A stretch of DNA of 64,000 bases from Ctenosaura bakeri (Eukaryota; Chordata; Lepidosauria; Squamata; Iguanidae): the NCBI GenBank assembly GCA_948474755.1, contig CAOLHI010000654.1:124001-188000 (forward strand), in the 5' to 3' direction. Made by a program: the position numbers and the translations under genes. This document shows, piece after piece, positions 37,580 through 49,599 of the stretch (positions within the stretch are counted from its first letter, which is position 1; each line of letters begins with the position of its first letter). Below the pieces are notes generated by a model that saw nothing but the letters and a program-made list of their open reading frames with translations, was not told the origin of the DNA and did no database searches.

Positions 37580-37907
37580 ATTGCTCCATAATTAAAATCC
37601 ATAGGGCTGAGTGAATGCAAATGTCTTTACCTGCTGGGGGAAAGAGAAGAGTGAGGGGGCCAGCCACAGTTCCACTGCCCAGAAGCAATCACTGATAAGA
37701 CTCTTTCCCATGTCCTCACCCAAAGCACCTGCAAAGGTGGTGGGGCAAAGACAAAGTCATCCCATGAAGGTCTTAAAACTTGAGCTATCTTACATAAAGA
37801 GAGACCGTCTTTCGGGTAGTCTGGACCCAAGCTGTGTAGGTCAATCATTGCAAATGACCCTTTTCCATTTGCTATAAACTTTGTTCTGTATTAATATCTT
37901 TCCAATG

Positions 37908-38045
37908 AGAGCCAACGCGAGGTAGTGGTTTGAGTATTAGTCTATGACTCTGGTGACCAGGGTTTGAATCCCTGCTCAACCATGGGAACCCACTTGGTAA
38001 CCTTGGGTAAGCCACACTCTGTCAGCCTCTGCTTACCCTGGACCC
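37908..38045 (+). mobile_element. tRNA-derived SINE, 5' part
   Basis: AGGTAGTGGTTTGAGTATTA (A box region), GACCAGGGTTTGAATCCCTG (B box region) and AACCTTGGGTAAGCCACACT are clear. The 3' body is missing. Confidence 0.85.
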
Positions 38046-38124
38046 CCTTTTGTGTCTGCCATGTGGGAAGCAGACACATGGTGAGTTGTGTTGTTCTCGT
38101 CTGGGAATAAAGGGGGCATTCCAC

Positions 38125-38275
38125 TGGCTGTGTGTTTGTGTTTTTGTGGCTTCCAGTTGCCTGTCAACTTACTATGACCCATGAATTTTTCATAGGCTTT
38201 TCTTCGGCAAGGAATACCTAGATGTGGTTTTGCTAGTTCCTTGCCTTTCCTAAATTTCCACTGGTATGTTTTCTC
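38125..38275 (-). mobile_element. SINE 3' body, reverse
   Basis: CTTCCAGTTGCCTGTCAACT, CTATGACCCATGAATTTTTC and GGCAAGGAATACCTAGATGT are the complement of the SINE 3' body. It lies head-to-head with the SINE head at 37908. Confidence 0.7.
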
Positions 38276-38924
38276 TTTAACCATTTGACAATTTCCCCTG
38301 ATGGAAATATTTGAACTGCTCTGGGAATTATTAATTAAATTATGGATACATTTTTCCCGGCTGCATTTATTCCTGATGTTGGTGTTGTCTGCTTTCTTTT
38401 GTTTGCACAAGAAAGACTAATCTGTTAAAATGAAGACAGTTGCAATATATTCTTCACTACCCATACTGCACCCACTCTGATGTTCCTTTTCTGCTCTCAA
38501 TTTAGCCTTGTTCTTTCTGTTACCGTTAAGGCCTGATGTTCTCTTCCTTGTGACATTTCATTTTAACCATCTCCATCAGCATCTATTTGTGTTTCAGACC
38601 TTTCATGCCTGTCCTTATATCCAGCAATTGGTTCTAATGTAGCTTGCTTGATATTGTATGATGTTATTATCATTCTTTATTGGCCAGCTGTCTGTAGTCA
38701 TTTATAAATATATAAATCTCAAGGTGCTCAATGGATGAATAATTTATTAATAAAAAGCCCAATGAGTTTCAGCCTGTGCATGCTCTCAGAGGCCTTCTTC
38801 AGAGGCTTTATAAAACCATAAAAAGAGACAACACATAAATACATAATAAACCAAAGCTTAATTTTCTGCTGTATGAAATGCTTTTTATATTTTGTACACT
38901 GCCTATGAAGTGCACTTGGGTGTG

Positions 38925-39150
38925 TATGTGTACCTTCAAGCTGAGTGTTGGCTTATTGTAGCCTCACAAATTTCACAGGGTTTTCTTAGGTAAGGAATCC
39001 TGAGATGTCGTTTTTCCAGTTCCTTCCTCTGAAATATAGCCTACAGACCCTGGTATTCCTTGGTAATCTGTCCAAGGACAAACCAGGGCTGACTGTGCTT
39101 GGCTTCCAAGATCAGACAAGACCTGGTGCCTCTAGGGTATTTTAGCCCTG
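38925..39150 (-). mobile_element. SINE with a 5S rRNA-like head
   Basis: Read on the - strand, 39145 to 39049 follows 5S rRNA. GATCTTGGAAGCCAAGCACA covers the box A region, CCTGGTTTGTCCTTGGACAG the box C region, and CAAGGAATACCAGGG the 5S 3' end. It is followed by a SINE body (TTTCAGAGGAAGGAACTGGA) like that of the other SINEs here. 5S-derived SINEs are known in several vertebrates, squamates included. It is diverged and inactive. Confidence 0.8.
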
Positions 39151-39429
39151 TATCCCACTGACTAGCCATACTTCTCCCCACACACAAAGAAAAATGGCAG
39201 TTTTCTTGGACTACCAGTGGGCAGGATCTCAGGGCAGGTCTGCAAGGAAACTTGTTTCTTCTGGTTCATTCTAACAACCAAAGCAAGAGATGCCAAGCTG
39301 GCATTCACTTCACTGGCTTTCCCACATTTCTGATTTGCTTTTCTTGTTATGCTCTGAAGTTCAGCTATATTGCTAGGAAGGAATTTTTATCTGCATCTAA
39401 GTGAGCTCTATGATGTGGGGGATTGCCTT

Positions 39430-39545
39430 ACCTATAGGAATGTTGTGCTAACATAGTGCCATCACTGTACATGGCACTTTACAAATAAAAGAACAACAGC
39501 AACACAGTTCACTGCCCTCAGGTTCATAATCTAATCAAGACATCC
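39430..39545. repeat. Dispersed repeat fragment (TTTACAAATAAA type)
   Basis: ACATGGCACTTTACAAATAA, AACAACAGCAACACAGTTCA and CTGCCCTCAGGTTCATAATC form a block I recognise as a common amniote dispersed repeat; the class is not determined. Confidence 0.45.
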
Positions 39546-40184
39546 CACAAAAGGAAAAAGCGATCGCAGCATGGGAAGAGATGAAGTCCAGCATAGACTA
39601 CTGCTGTTTCTCTCCCTCCGAGGCTAGGACAGTGGCAGCTGGGATATAGGGAAGGTCTTTTATCTGCTTCTGGACCTAGGCATGTCGAAGCTGGCCTGCT
39701 TCTTTTCTTCCTCCAAGACCAGGGCGGTGGATGCAGGGCCTTAATATATGCTGGAGACATATGTCTAGATCCAAAGCTGATGCTAACATAGAATGGGATC
39801 CTTGCTCCTCTTTGGGGGTCTTATAAGTAACCCTGAGGGTGTCACTAGAGTGCTTTACTCCAGTTGGGGACTGCACTGTCTATCACACTCTCCAGTAGTA
39901 GGATCATTGGCTGTAGTGATACCACTCTATTGGGATCCCAGAAGGTATGGTAGATGGACAGTTTGTGCTATCTAATGCTAGATTCTTACCCTATACCATG
40001 TCAGACTCTGAGCTGTAGCCAATCTGTTTTGTGACCATTTATATACTAATTCAACCAATGTGCTCTTATCTCTACATTCTTCCCCACTATGTGTTGCTGG
40101 CTCAAGAAGTAGCTGCTGGTATATATGTAACTGCAAAGCTAAGCCTGGAAAATATTTATGATAAGCTTCTTTTTATGTTTGTAG

Positions 40185-40296
40185 GTGCTGACACCTCGTC
40201 TTCCACTGTGGCTCCAGTCATTGTAATCCCTCCACGTAATACAAGTGTGGCAGCTGGGAGTAATGAAGCCGTCCTGGAATGTGTGGCCAATGGCAG
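40185..40296 (+). CDS. SDK1: SDK1 exon: N-terminal half of an I-set Ig domain (about Ig3)
   Basis: This 112 bp internal exon starts after a pyrimidine-rich stretch ending GTAG and ends at AG|GTAATG. It begins inside a codon (one base comes from an unseen upstream exon) and ends two bases into an Arg codon completed by the next exon. It encodes about 37 residues. The stretch VIPPRNTSVAAGSNEAVLEC is typical of a Sidekick Ig domain: the A strand, an N-linked glycosylation sequon (NTS), and the B-strand Cys that forms the domain disulphide. Sidekicks are homophilic adhesion proteins with six Ig and thirteen FN3 domains, one membrane span and a PDZ-binding tail, acting at synapses. The paralogue SDK2 has a similar PPRNTS motif, so the SDK1 call rests mainly on the later exons. 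The Ig3 position is from memory of the family order. Confidence 0.85.
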
Positions 40297-41321
40297 GTAA
40301 TGTAAAGACACAGGCATTCTGTTTAATTCAAAGTGATAATACACAGAAGAGAATGCACAGCTCACTTTTTACTCAAGAAATTGGAAATAATGGATCTAGT
40401 TAGGTAGATTTTGCTACAGTTCCCAGTTCCCTGTGAAAGGAGTGAGTGTGTTTTTTTAATAATTAGTGCTCTTTACAACTGAGTTATAATGAAAATAAGA
40501 TCTGTCATGCAGCTGAATTTTTGTTTCTTTGCTTGCTTTTCCCCCCTTGTTACTATGATACTGGTTGCTTCTTGGCTTGGGAGAGTAAGTTAAGAAATAA
40601 ATGGTCATTATTTATACAAAACTACAGAAAAATCAGAAACTCAAAGCTGTCTTGGGCACTGTTGATGACAAGTATCTACAATGCTAGCAGCACAAAATTA
40701 ATCATGGCATTTTTCCTTATGCCATTTCTGTTTACATCTATATCTTCTTGACCCCTGTGTAAGCACTGGGAAGCTATCTGGGTACCACAATAGTGTTAAA
40801 TGAATACTGGGAACCTAGATGTTTTTTCTTATTCCTCATTTGAGAGTCTGACTATCAGTACAGTGTCAGGGAGCATTGTGGGAAAAAGAGAACAATATGA
40901 AATCTTCCTAGAGCCAATTGATTTGCTTCTACCTTGTGAAAGCAGAGACATTCTTAATCATAGTTAGCGCAGTCTCTCAAATTGAGTTATAATGAAAATT
41001 CCTCCCATACAGCTTTTTCCCAAGTTGTGTTTATTTTTAGTATTCTTTGCTTAGGCAAACCAGATAATTAGCATTTGAAAGTTCCATCACTGTTGCAATT
41101 AGCTATGCTTTTTGAATGGCACTGTAGTTGTTCCTTTTTTGCTTCTCTGATGCATCCTTCCGCATAAGACCTCGGAGTTGAGTCAGGATTTATTTCTAAG
41201 TGTCCAGTGCTCAGTGTGCCTGCAGTCCTGGAAGAGTTAGGTGAGTCATATGTTCAGTCTGTGTTATTACTGCAGATAACATAATTCACAGTAATAATTG
41301 GCATGACTTTTACCCTCGCAG
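40297..41321 (+). other. SDK1: SDK1 intron, 1025 bp, phase 2
   Basis: The intron begins GTAATG and ends CCCTCGCAG. It splits one Ig domain between the B strand and the Trp-containing C strand. No mobile element is recognised in it. Confidence 0.85.
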
Positions 41322-41512
41322 GCCCGCTGAGAAATTAAGCATAGCCTGGAAGAGGAACGGAATCAAAATAACCAGTGGAGTTAGCAGTTTCGGGAGACGT
41401 CTTGCTATTGCCAACCCAACCTCTGCTGACATTGGAATGTATGTCTGTGAGGCACAGTTGAGAGACAGCCCTGTTGAACCAGAGAGAGCAAAAGCTTTCC
41501 TGTCTATCCTGG
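41322..41512 (+). CDS. SDK1: SDK1 exon: C-terminal half of the same Ig domain
   Basis: This 191 bp exon follows a CCCTCGCAG acceptor and ends at TGG|GTAATT. Its first base completes the Arg codon of the previous exon, and its last base G starts a Glu codon completed by the exon at 55194. It encodes about 63 residues carrying the rest of the Ig fold: the core Trp in SIAWKRNG, the segment SSFGRRLAIANPTSADIG, and the F-strand signature DIGMYVCEA with the second disulphide Cys. The end, RAKAFLSILE, leads straight into the next Ig domain. The reading frame is open throughout and has no stop or frameshift. With the exon at 40185 it makes one complete Ig domain of about 100 residues, the usual size. 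The intron between them is 1025 bp. Confidence 0.9.
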
Positions 41513-42084
41513 GTAATTCTGCTTTTTCCTAACATGAGCCTTGAACCAAAGTACAATAGGAAATAGAAGTGGTTATTTTAATCTTTCACTGACCTTACAG
41601 TTGAACTCCTCTGCTGCAAATGGAACAAAAGAGGTGAAGTAGGGTTATCTTGGAAATTAATTCAGCTATTCCTCTTTATGAATACAAATTCATCAAGAAG
41701 ATTCTTTCCCTTTATATTAACGTTATGCAGAATGCTCTGTGAATCTGAAACTGTGATCGTGAAACTGGAAGAAACATACTTGGTAAAATACTAATCAGCC
41801 CGCTTATATGTCGTGGTTTCTAGCTGTATCAGTCCTATGCTCACTGCCACCTCATTCATGGGGAAGATTTTTGAAAAGTGTTCTTATTATTTCCTTTTAC
41901 TTGTGATCATTTCTAGAGAAGTAACCTTTTAGTTCTGAGGTACAAGCATGGATATGCATATACATCAGTAGTGGAGACTGTAAACAGTGAGGTCAGAGGG
42001 AAATTAAAAGTTCACTGCAATCCATAAAAGCTCAAGCTAAAATAAATGAGTTGACCTTACAGGTGTCAGTCGATCCCCCACACT

Positions 42085-42265
42085 TTCTTTTTTAAGTACA
42101 GACTGTAATACCTACTCTCCAACTGTCCCAATCTGGCAGACAGTCCTGATTAATCCTCTCCTGTTTTTGAGCTGCTTTTAAAATGTCCCAGTTTTTCTGT
42201 CGTCCTCCCACTTTCCCCCTTGGTCCTTAGCTTACTTCCATTGCTGCAAACTACATGCAAAGTGC
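42085..42265 (-). repeat. Dispersed repeat family X, copy 3 (reverse)
   Basis: Read on the - strand, it gives GGAAGTAAGCTAAGGACCAA, then a GGGAAAGTGGGAGGA block, then TTTTAAAAGCAGCTCAAAAA, collinear with the 3' half of copy 1. It ends with an ATTGGGACAGTTGGAGAG block that also has a counterpart in copy 1. Confidence 0.6.
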
Positions 42266-43009
42266 AAAAATTGCAAAACTACTTTACACTCAATTAACTC
42301 GGCTAGAGGAGAGGACAGGAAGGGGCAGACTCCTATTCTTTCCTGTAGGGTCTGGCAAAGTCAAACTGCTGCAGACTCTCTTAGCCTGTGTGTTGTTCTT
42401 CACTAATAACCTTTGCCATCTCAACCACACTCTGATGTTGCTTGTCTGCACGTGCCCCAGTTTTCACCCATTCGAAGGTAAGGTAACAATCATTTCATTA
42501 ACATTCCAAAAATGGTTGTTGCTGATCTACTGTCTGAATTGCTGGAGTGAAAGATTTGCTATTTTGTCATGGAATCTGGACATGGAGGGGGGGGCAGGTG
42601 TTCAATCCTAGACTCTGTCCTCTGTCTAATTAGTGCCCTGAATTTGTCAACCAACTAGATAGAAGCTAGATCTGATATTTCTGTTTCTATTCGTGTACAA
42701 TACAGAAGTCCCACAATGCAGCCATTGTGAATCAAAGCTGAAAAGATATGCTGCTTTCTTGTCTTGTAGCTCAACAGTTCACCTCCATAATCTCCCTTGA
42801 AGGGCAAAGCACTAACCTTTTATTCAACCTGGCATTTTGTAAATCTTCTGTTTTAAACTCCTGACTGCAATTTCTGTTTCTTCTTCATCGTCACTGTGCC
42901 TCAAATGCATAGTGTCAAAGCCTGCGGAGAGCCACAAACAAAGCATCTAAAACTGAGACTTAATGGTATCCCAGCCTCCACTCTCCATTGTGCATACCAG
43001 TGGTAGGAA

Positions 43010-43200
43010 CTAACTCATTTATCAATTAAGTTTCTAACTTAAGGAGACAGCTTAATTTGATTGGCTTTAGCTGCCTTTCAGCATAAAGTTATTAATTAAT
43101 GAAATTAGAGGGTGAGCTAAAAGTCAATATTGCACCCATTTCCTACCTGTTAGGCCATTATCTTCCCTAATTTCATGACACATTCATCTGAGCCTGAGAA
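43010..43200. promoter_or_regulatory. Candidate conserved noncoding block
   Basis: Repeat-free, with clustered homeodomain cores (ATCAATTAAGTTTC, GCTTAATTTGATTGG, AAGTTATTAATTAATGA). Inference only. Confidence 0.18.
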
Positions 43201-43827
43201 AGTGGTCCACTCACTGCCTGTTGGGTTTGTACTTATTATTGTGATGGTATGTGCTCTTTTTTGTTTGCTACTCTCACATTCAGAAAGATCTTCCAGTGTC
43301 CCCACAGAGACTTGCTGAGAGAGTAGTGGGTGCCGCGAGACTTACCTAGGATCTTGCTTGGTTGCTGGTCATACAGGATTTCTGAGAACATTAATAGAGC
43401 TATTATGACTTTGGCAGCTGTACTAAAAAGAGTTCATTCATTTAAGAAATTTCTATGTTGCCTGCCATCCCATAAGGGCTCCAGAGGTGATGAACAAATA
43501 AGAGCTACTAGAATGTTACAAAGAAAAAAACATCATATTGAAATACTCTATATATACTTTTAAAGGCAGCCTAAGAACAGTCCTGAAATACAGTTTTAAG
43601 ACAGTTGAAACAGAGCAATTGCAAACACTGAAGGCAATTGAAGAGTTCTCATATCTGGCCACGTAGTCTCAGTCCTCTGTGTTTATCCTTCATTGCCACC
43701 TCAGCAGCAACGTTCAGGAGGTGTTTCCTTGAGTCACAGTTCTTTCTTCTGTTCTGGCTTGATGGGGAAACCACTTCTAGTAAGCTAGCTGCTAGGGACC
43801 AAGAAAAGGAAGAACACATTGCTTGCC

Positions 43828-44092
43828 TGTAACTGTAGTCCTTTGACTGTCACCTTTGAACTCACACAACCCACCCTTCTTCCCTATCTCTGAATTTGGA
43901 CCTATAATCCTATGACTGCAGACTGTGAATGGAGGGGAAGATACGAGGGTATGCCTAAGCATGCATGATGGAGGATACAGATGGGGTTCTTCCAAATGTC
44001 TCAGCTGTAGATCATTCTGATCACAGTTCTCTGCAGGTTCAGAAATCATCTGCATGAATTCAGTGATGCTCACGTGAAGAACCACAGTTACA
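43828..44092. mobile_element. Non-autonomous DNA element with about 38 bp inverted ends
   Basis: The left end TGTAACTGTAGTCCTTTGAC and the reverse complement of the right end (TGTAACTGTGGTTCTTCACG) agree, and the similarity continues to a TGAACTCA/TGAATTCA block. It is 265 bp, with no coding frame. Superfamily not determined. Confidence 0.7.
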
Positions 44093-46434
44093 TGTAGTCA
44101 ACCGGCTCTTTTTCCAGGTGCTTTTATGATTTGTTTACGACTTGCACTGTTTTATTTTCCATTTCTTTCTCAAGACATCTAGAATTATTATCATTCTATA
44201 TGAAAGAAAGGAAGAAGTAGGGGATGAGTGAGAGGTAGACAGTTCTCAAGGTATACAAGACATCCCCACGTCCTCTGACCAAACCCACTTATATCACAAC
44301 CGCAATCTATTATACTCTTGCCCGTTCTTGACACCATAAGTCTACCTTTTAAGTTGAGAGTTGACATTTCTATCTCTGAAAATGTAGAGTATACCCTATA
44401 ATATATTCAGGGGACTGGAAACATTTTATGTAAGTCAAGAAGTAGTTCTATTTCATTCCTTTACAAAGTTGTGTTACATCTTTCATCATTGTCTTCTCTT
44501 ATTTAAAAATATACTTGGCAAAGTTGATTTTCAATCTTCCTCTTTTGCCTCTCTCTCTGTCTCTCTTTTTCTGCTTTGTTTTATTTCTTCAAATTATTAT
44601 CTCCCAGCTCCTTTTCCTTTAAAAGAGCACAAACCCATTTCAATTATTTATGATTTTGATTTAAGCCTTTCTTTATCCCCACAATTTTATTGTGACTAAT
44701 TTAATTTTGGTGCTATGCTGTCAGATCTTGCCTTCTGCAGTATTTCAAGCCACAGTTTCTACTAGTGCAGACAGCACTTAAGTATAACTCAGATAAAACC
44801 GAAAAACAAACAGTAGAAGGAAAAAATCTTTAAAATCACATTGCTGCTTTGATTAGTAGCCTGTATGCACTTACTTGTGATGTTTTATTTATTTCTTGCA
44901 TCATTTTTATATCTGGCTGCTGATGAACAAAGCTCACAATATGAACAAACAGACAAAATGGATCAGTTACAAATTGGTTATCTGTTACTTTTATTGCGCC
45001 TTTTATACAACAAACCACTCTCATTTTGAGTATTTACTCAGAGTGTCAGCTTAGCCTGCTGGATTTTAGAATTTATGAAATTGTGAAACAGCAGGAAGGA
45101 TTTTTAACAGGAAGCTTAGTATACCAAGCGATAGAATAATTCATGAAAAGGCGAGAGCTCCAAAATGGAACAGAGCCATTTCTTAATTAGCAAGAAAACA
45201 GAATAAAGGGGAAGATATAGGCAAGGATCAGAAATGATAGAAGAGCTTGTATAAAAGGGGTAAGTCTCTGTCACTTTTCTTGAAGGTGTTTCTTCTACAG
45301 CCTACATTATTAATATCTGTTTTAGTAGCGCTTAAGGACTCAATTATGTTTGTTCATTTGTGCGCATAAAATATTTGTAGGGTACACAAGTAGATAACAC
45401 CCCATTGGAACCTCCACAACCTGGCATGAGGTACAAATCTTGAATAAGCGTTGGTACAAAATGCCATGTTAGAGAAACACTCCAGGGCTGATATAAGACT
45501 TTCTTTAGAATGGGAATTGTTTCCCACAGATCTTACCACAGTGGATATAAGGGACAAATGTGGACCTTTTTTCCCCACATGGTTGAAACCTGCATAATTA
45601 TCTGAAATGGTAATTCATGTGCATTAAACGTAGGCATTTCTATTTTAGGGTTTTAGTAGGTTAGGTAATAATAAGGGCATAGGAATCTGATGTAATTCAC
45701 CCAGAAATCTGCAAGCAGTGATTATAGTATGTGTTGAAAAGGTGAATTGGTAAAAATTATAGTTTAAAACAGACTTGAATAAAAATATATGAATGAGTGT
45801 GCTATTACAGAGGAAAGACAATGTAGACTATGGAAAAAGAAATTATAGTTCTGACAATATATAGGAAAGCTGAGTGTGTTGGTTTTAGATTGAACAATAG
45901 TAGACAGAACCAGTGAAATAGGATTATATTGTTTATGTATTTGGTCACCATGAGAGATTGTTAAGTTCTAATTGCTAGGAACCTCTTATAAAAGGCAAAG
46001 ACTAAAAGAGCATATGAGATGATCCAGCCATAATTATCATAATTCTGATATATAGGGATGGCCAGATGACCTTCTGTTGATTGTAATATAGTTGATTAAC
46101 TATATTGCAATTAGGAGGTCCTATACAGCAGTATAAAGAGAGATGACAGGAGGGACTTAATATCCGGAATAGATTAAAAAATGGCTTCAATTCAAAATTT
46201 ATTGAAAAAAATGTAGAATGAAGAGTCACACATACACCAGATGAGTCTCTCATAAACCAGCATGGCTGAAGGATGCCCAAATGCCATTCTTGGTGTCATG
46301 GTGATAATTATTATACTGTCATGCAACCTCCTAACCTGGAGCACTGTTATCGTTTATGCTGTTTATGTCATGAGTGACAGAGGTTATCTTAAATGTCTCC
46401 CTTAAACTTCAAAAGAAAACAAAGGATCCACACG

Positions 46435-46560
46435 TTACACAAACCCATTCAGTGCGCTAGAGCCATTATGAGTCATAAACTCCCATAAAATTCCTCTAGC
46501 CTGTTTAGTGAGTTGCATCAGTGATGCATCAAGAAATAAAATGGTCCCTATCATGCTACT
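46435..46560. promoter_or_regulatory. Candidate conserved noncoding block
   Basis: Repeat-free block with GCCATTATGAGTCATAAACT (AP-1-like TGAGTCA core) and a GCATCAGTGATGCATCA near-palindrome. Inference only. Confidence 0.15.
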
Positions 46561-47389
46561 AACCTATAGCTGCATCATACTTTTCCAACAAGTGTGGGAA
46601 AGCTTCCCTTGATGTCTTCATATAGTCCCAGCAAAGATAAACGGAGGTGGTTCCAAACTCTGGTTTTATTAGCTGCAGTTGTTATAAATTTTTTAGAGGG
46701 TAGCGTGTTCCGGTGCTAGCACAGCAGCAGTTTGGGAAAAGATTTGTAGCAGATTAGATAACATATTTGTTGTGTTAGTGGCCATCTGAAGATTAAGTAT
46801 TGCCATTGTGCTTGTTTGAAAACAAGACTGATTTTTTGGGGAAAAAATGCATTGTTTTCCTCATGTTCTTAAAGTCCTTTAATATTACAGTTATTTTTAT
46901 ACTGGCATTTCAATGGGAGTTATGAAATCCTGCCACTACATAAAATGAACAATTGTGCTTCAAAACAGATACTGTGGCTGAAAATAAAACTTGGACAAAG
47001 GGGAATACAGGGCAAAAATAGCCAAGATACACAGACATCCGAATGGTCTGGCAGGACAAAGCAGCAATATGAAGCTCAGTGTTAAGGACGAGGACAAGAT
47101 GGAGTGGAATGGCACAATGGAGAATACCCTTTTGCTGTCTAACATAACAGAAACAAAGGTCTATTTCACTCTTATAAAGGGACTTTCTTTTATATGTTAC
47201 AATAATTTATCAAACATTTTTCTGTAACATAGCAATTTGGTTGAAATGTCTGTTCAAAACCAAGGGCGAAAAGCAATGATATCCGAGAAGAGAGGAAAAT
47301 GAAATGTACACTAGTGGTACAAGAGGGAAACAAAAGAGAATGAGAGAAGGGGATGGGAGAATAGAAGATATGGTTTCCTATTGATGATC

Positions 47390-47665
47390 TAGACCATTGC
47401 TACTCAAAGTGGTGGTTCTTGGGCCAGTGCCAGTCCTTGGGCTATCGGCTGTTGGTCCCTGACAAGTTTCCAGAAAATTAAAACACAGTTGTACCCAATG
47501 GGAACAAATATAGTATATTTGTATACTATATAATATAGTATATAATATAGTATATATAGTATATAACTATATAATATAGTATAGTAATGTATACTATATA
47601 ATATAGCACCAGTGCCTGGAAAAAAATGCTGGTCCCCCACATCAGATGGCCTGAAAAGCAATGAT
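47390..47665. mobile_element. Inverted-repeat DNA element with an AT-palindrome core
   Basis: The left end GACCATTGCTACTCAAAGTG and the complement of the right end (AGATCATTGCTTTTCAGGCC) form degenerate inverted repeats. Inner blocks GGGCCAGTGCCAGTCC and GCACCAGTGCCTGG are also related. The centre (47511-47606) is a run of TATA-type palindromic units. Confidence 0.6.
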
Positions 47666-47925
47666 CTAAAGACAGCCTACTCGGACTGTTTGTGTCTGTG
47701 GATCTTTACTTTTTGCCCAGAAAGTCTGATGACTCTTCAGTAGAGTTACAGAATATCTATAAATTGCATGTAGATTTAGGATTTGAGCAATTTTGACCAG
47801 AACATTCTTGAACTGCCATTCTCTGGGTGTTGTCAAGTTTTCTTGGATTTTCTCTATAATTGTTAAATATCCCAAACTGAGTAAGTGAATTGTTTTAAAT
47901 TAGGCCTGACACCAGAAAGTGATAT

Positions 47926-48003
47926 ATTAATTCATCCAAAATCATTATCATTAATTCATCTAAAATTAATTCATCCAAAATCATTATCTTTAATTCATCC
48001 AAA
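47926..48003. repeat. 39 bp tandem duplication
   Basis: ATTAATTCATCCAAAATCAT starts at 47926 and 47965. Each 39 bp unit itself contains two ATTCATCNAAA blocks. Confidence 0.9.
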
Positions 48004-48060
48004 ATACTGTTGTACATAGTTTAAATAACTTTAAATATTTTAGATCTATTTTTAACTCAT

Positions 48061-48063
48061 TAC

Positions 48064-48112
<49 letters not shown>
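48061..48112. repeat. TTA trinucleotide repeat, about 17 units
   Basis: Nearly perfect ATT/TTA array. Confidence 0.97.
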
Positions 48113-48621
48113 GCCACAATTAGTCTTTGTGTCATAATGCTGATCCATGTTTAGCTTGTGGTCTACTAAGGTTTCTGGATCATTTTCAAATGTACTGATT
48201 TCAAGTCAGGTGTCTCCTCTTGTACATCTGATTTTTTTTCCCTGCCTAAATGCAGAACCAAGATTTATTCCTGTTGAAATTCTTTTCACCGCCCTCTTTT
48301 GTTTTGACTCAGGTCACCAACTAGCTAAGGTGATAAGTGAATAAAGACTGTGAATTCAGTTCTTCTTTGTTCTACTTCTACTCCAAAGACTTTATCCTTT
48401 ATTTCACACTAGCTCTGTTGCAAGAGACTATAATCTATGTACAACTTAAACTTTCAACTGTCTTAGAAGTGCCATCCAAAGCAAGTTGCCAGGTCTCAGT
48501 GAGAGATCAAATACCCCCATATGGACACCTGACCTTGATAGCATTAATAGTTTGTCGGGTTGTTACTGTGTTAATTGAGATGTATTGGGTTGAAGTATAT
48601 ATGCCTTGCTCCATGGTAAAA

Positions 48622-48641
48622 AGTGTGTGTGTGTGTGTGTG
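48622..48641. repeat. GT dinucleotide repeat
   Basis: Ten GT units. Confidence 0.9.
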
Positions 48642-49599
48642 GTGGGTGTATGTATGTGTGAGAGATACTTTAAGCATTTTTCTTTTGGAAATCAATGGTA
48701 CCATAAAGTAGAAACACAGCAAGCGACGGTGCTGTTCTTTTTGATTTGATTCTTTTTTGGAATCTGTGTTAGATCCAAGCAGGAGGAGACTGTTAAGAAA
48801 GCCCTACAGGACTTCTGTGTCAAAAGACAGTAGAGGAGGCCAGGTCTTGCTGGACAAACCAATGAGCTGAAATGTTAACAAAGAGGATGATGACACCTGC
48901 AGTTTGGGATACAGAAAAAGAGTTTCAGTTTATTTATAGAAAGGTCCATTTTGAGCAGGGACAGAATTGCAACCATTCCCCTGTTGCAAAATATTCACAA
49001 ATAAAAACCTGGGGAAGGAAAATCTGGAAGTCCAACATGCTTTGTTAATTGTGTCTTTGGAAGGTACGTACAAAAAGAAAGAACTTTTCTACAAGCCTGG
49101 GTCCCCACTTTTCAAGGACCTCCTCTTTGAGACCTCAGGAATGAAGAGGAAGAGAGAAAGGTCCAGGTGTTTTTGTGGTTCTGTGTGGTGGGCTTACTAG
49201 GAGTGTGCCCACAGAGCCAATCAGCTGCATCAGTTGGCTTGCAAGGGCTGGTCCAATGGGAGTATTCCTTCTCTGGTGTTCCTCCTTTTCAGCTTGCAGT
49301 GAGGCCATCTTTTATATCTCTGCACTAACTTCTCTTTCTTGACTATGAAATACTGTCGGAATATTTTCTGAAAATTTGAGAATGATGGATGCTGATCAAA
49401 ATGCTGAGATTTTAATATTATTGCGTGCTATATAATCTTAAATGCAATAGTATATAAAACATTTCTGCAGCTTCCTGGGAGTTTCAATGGAGGTTGTGTT
49501 TCACACAAATATCAGAGCTATTTATTAAATGTATTTACTCCTTAAAGTACCTGTAGCCCATCCCTGTCTAAAGGTTTGAAGTTCTGTTTATGTGGTTGT

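Larger units (their letters stand above)
1..40184 (+). other. SDK1: SDK1 upstream intron (at least 40 kb)
   Basis: No exon is recognised upstream of 40185. The residues before the first exon should belong to Ig2, but no in-frame Ig signature (D-x-G-x-Y/F-x-C) with splice signals was seen here. The stretch is mostly A+T-rich single-copy-looking sequence with the repeats listed separately. The stretches 160-2130, 4460-8820, 9000-9885, 10920-13065, 13400-18400, 18620-19680, 21060-22220, 23180-24510, 28400-29290, 31960-35210 and 39550-40180 hold nothing I can name beyond short simple repeats and the candidate regulatory blocks listed. Whether an unrecognised exon hides here cannot be excluded by eye. 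Confidence 0.75.
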
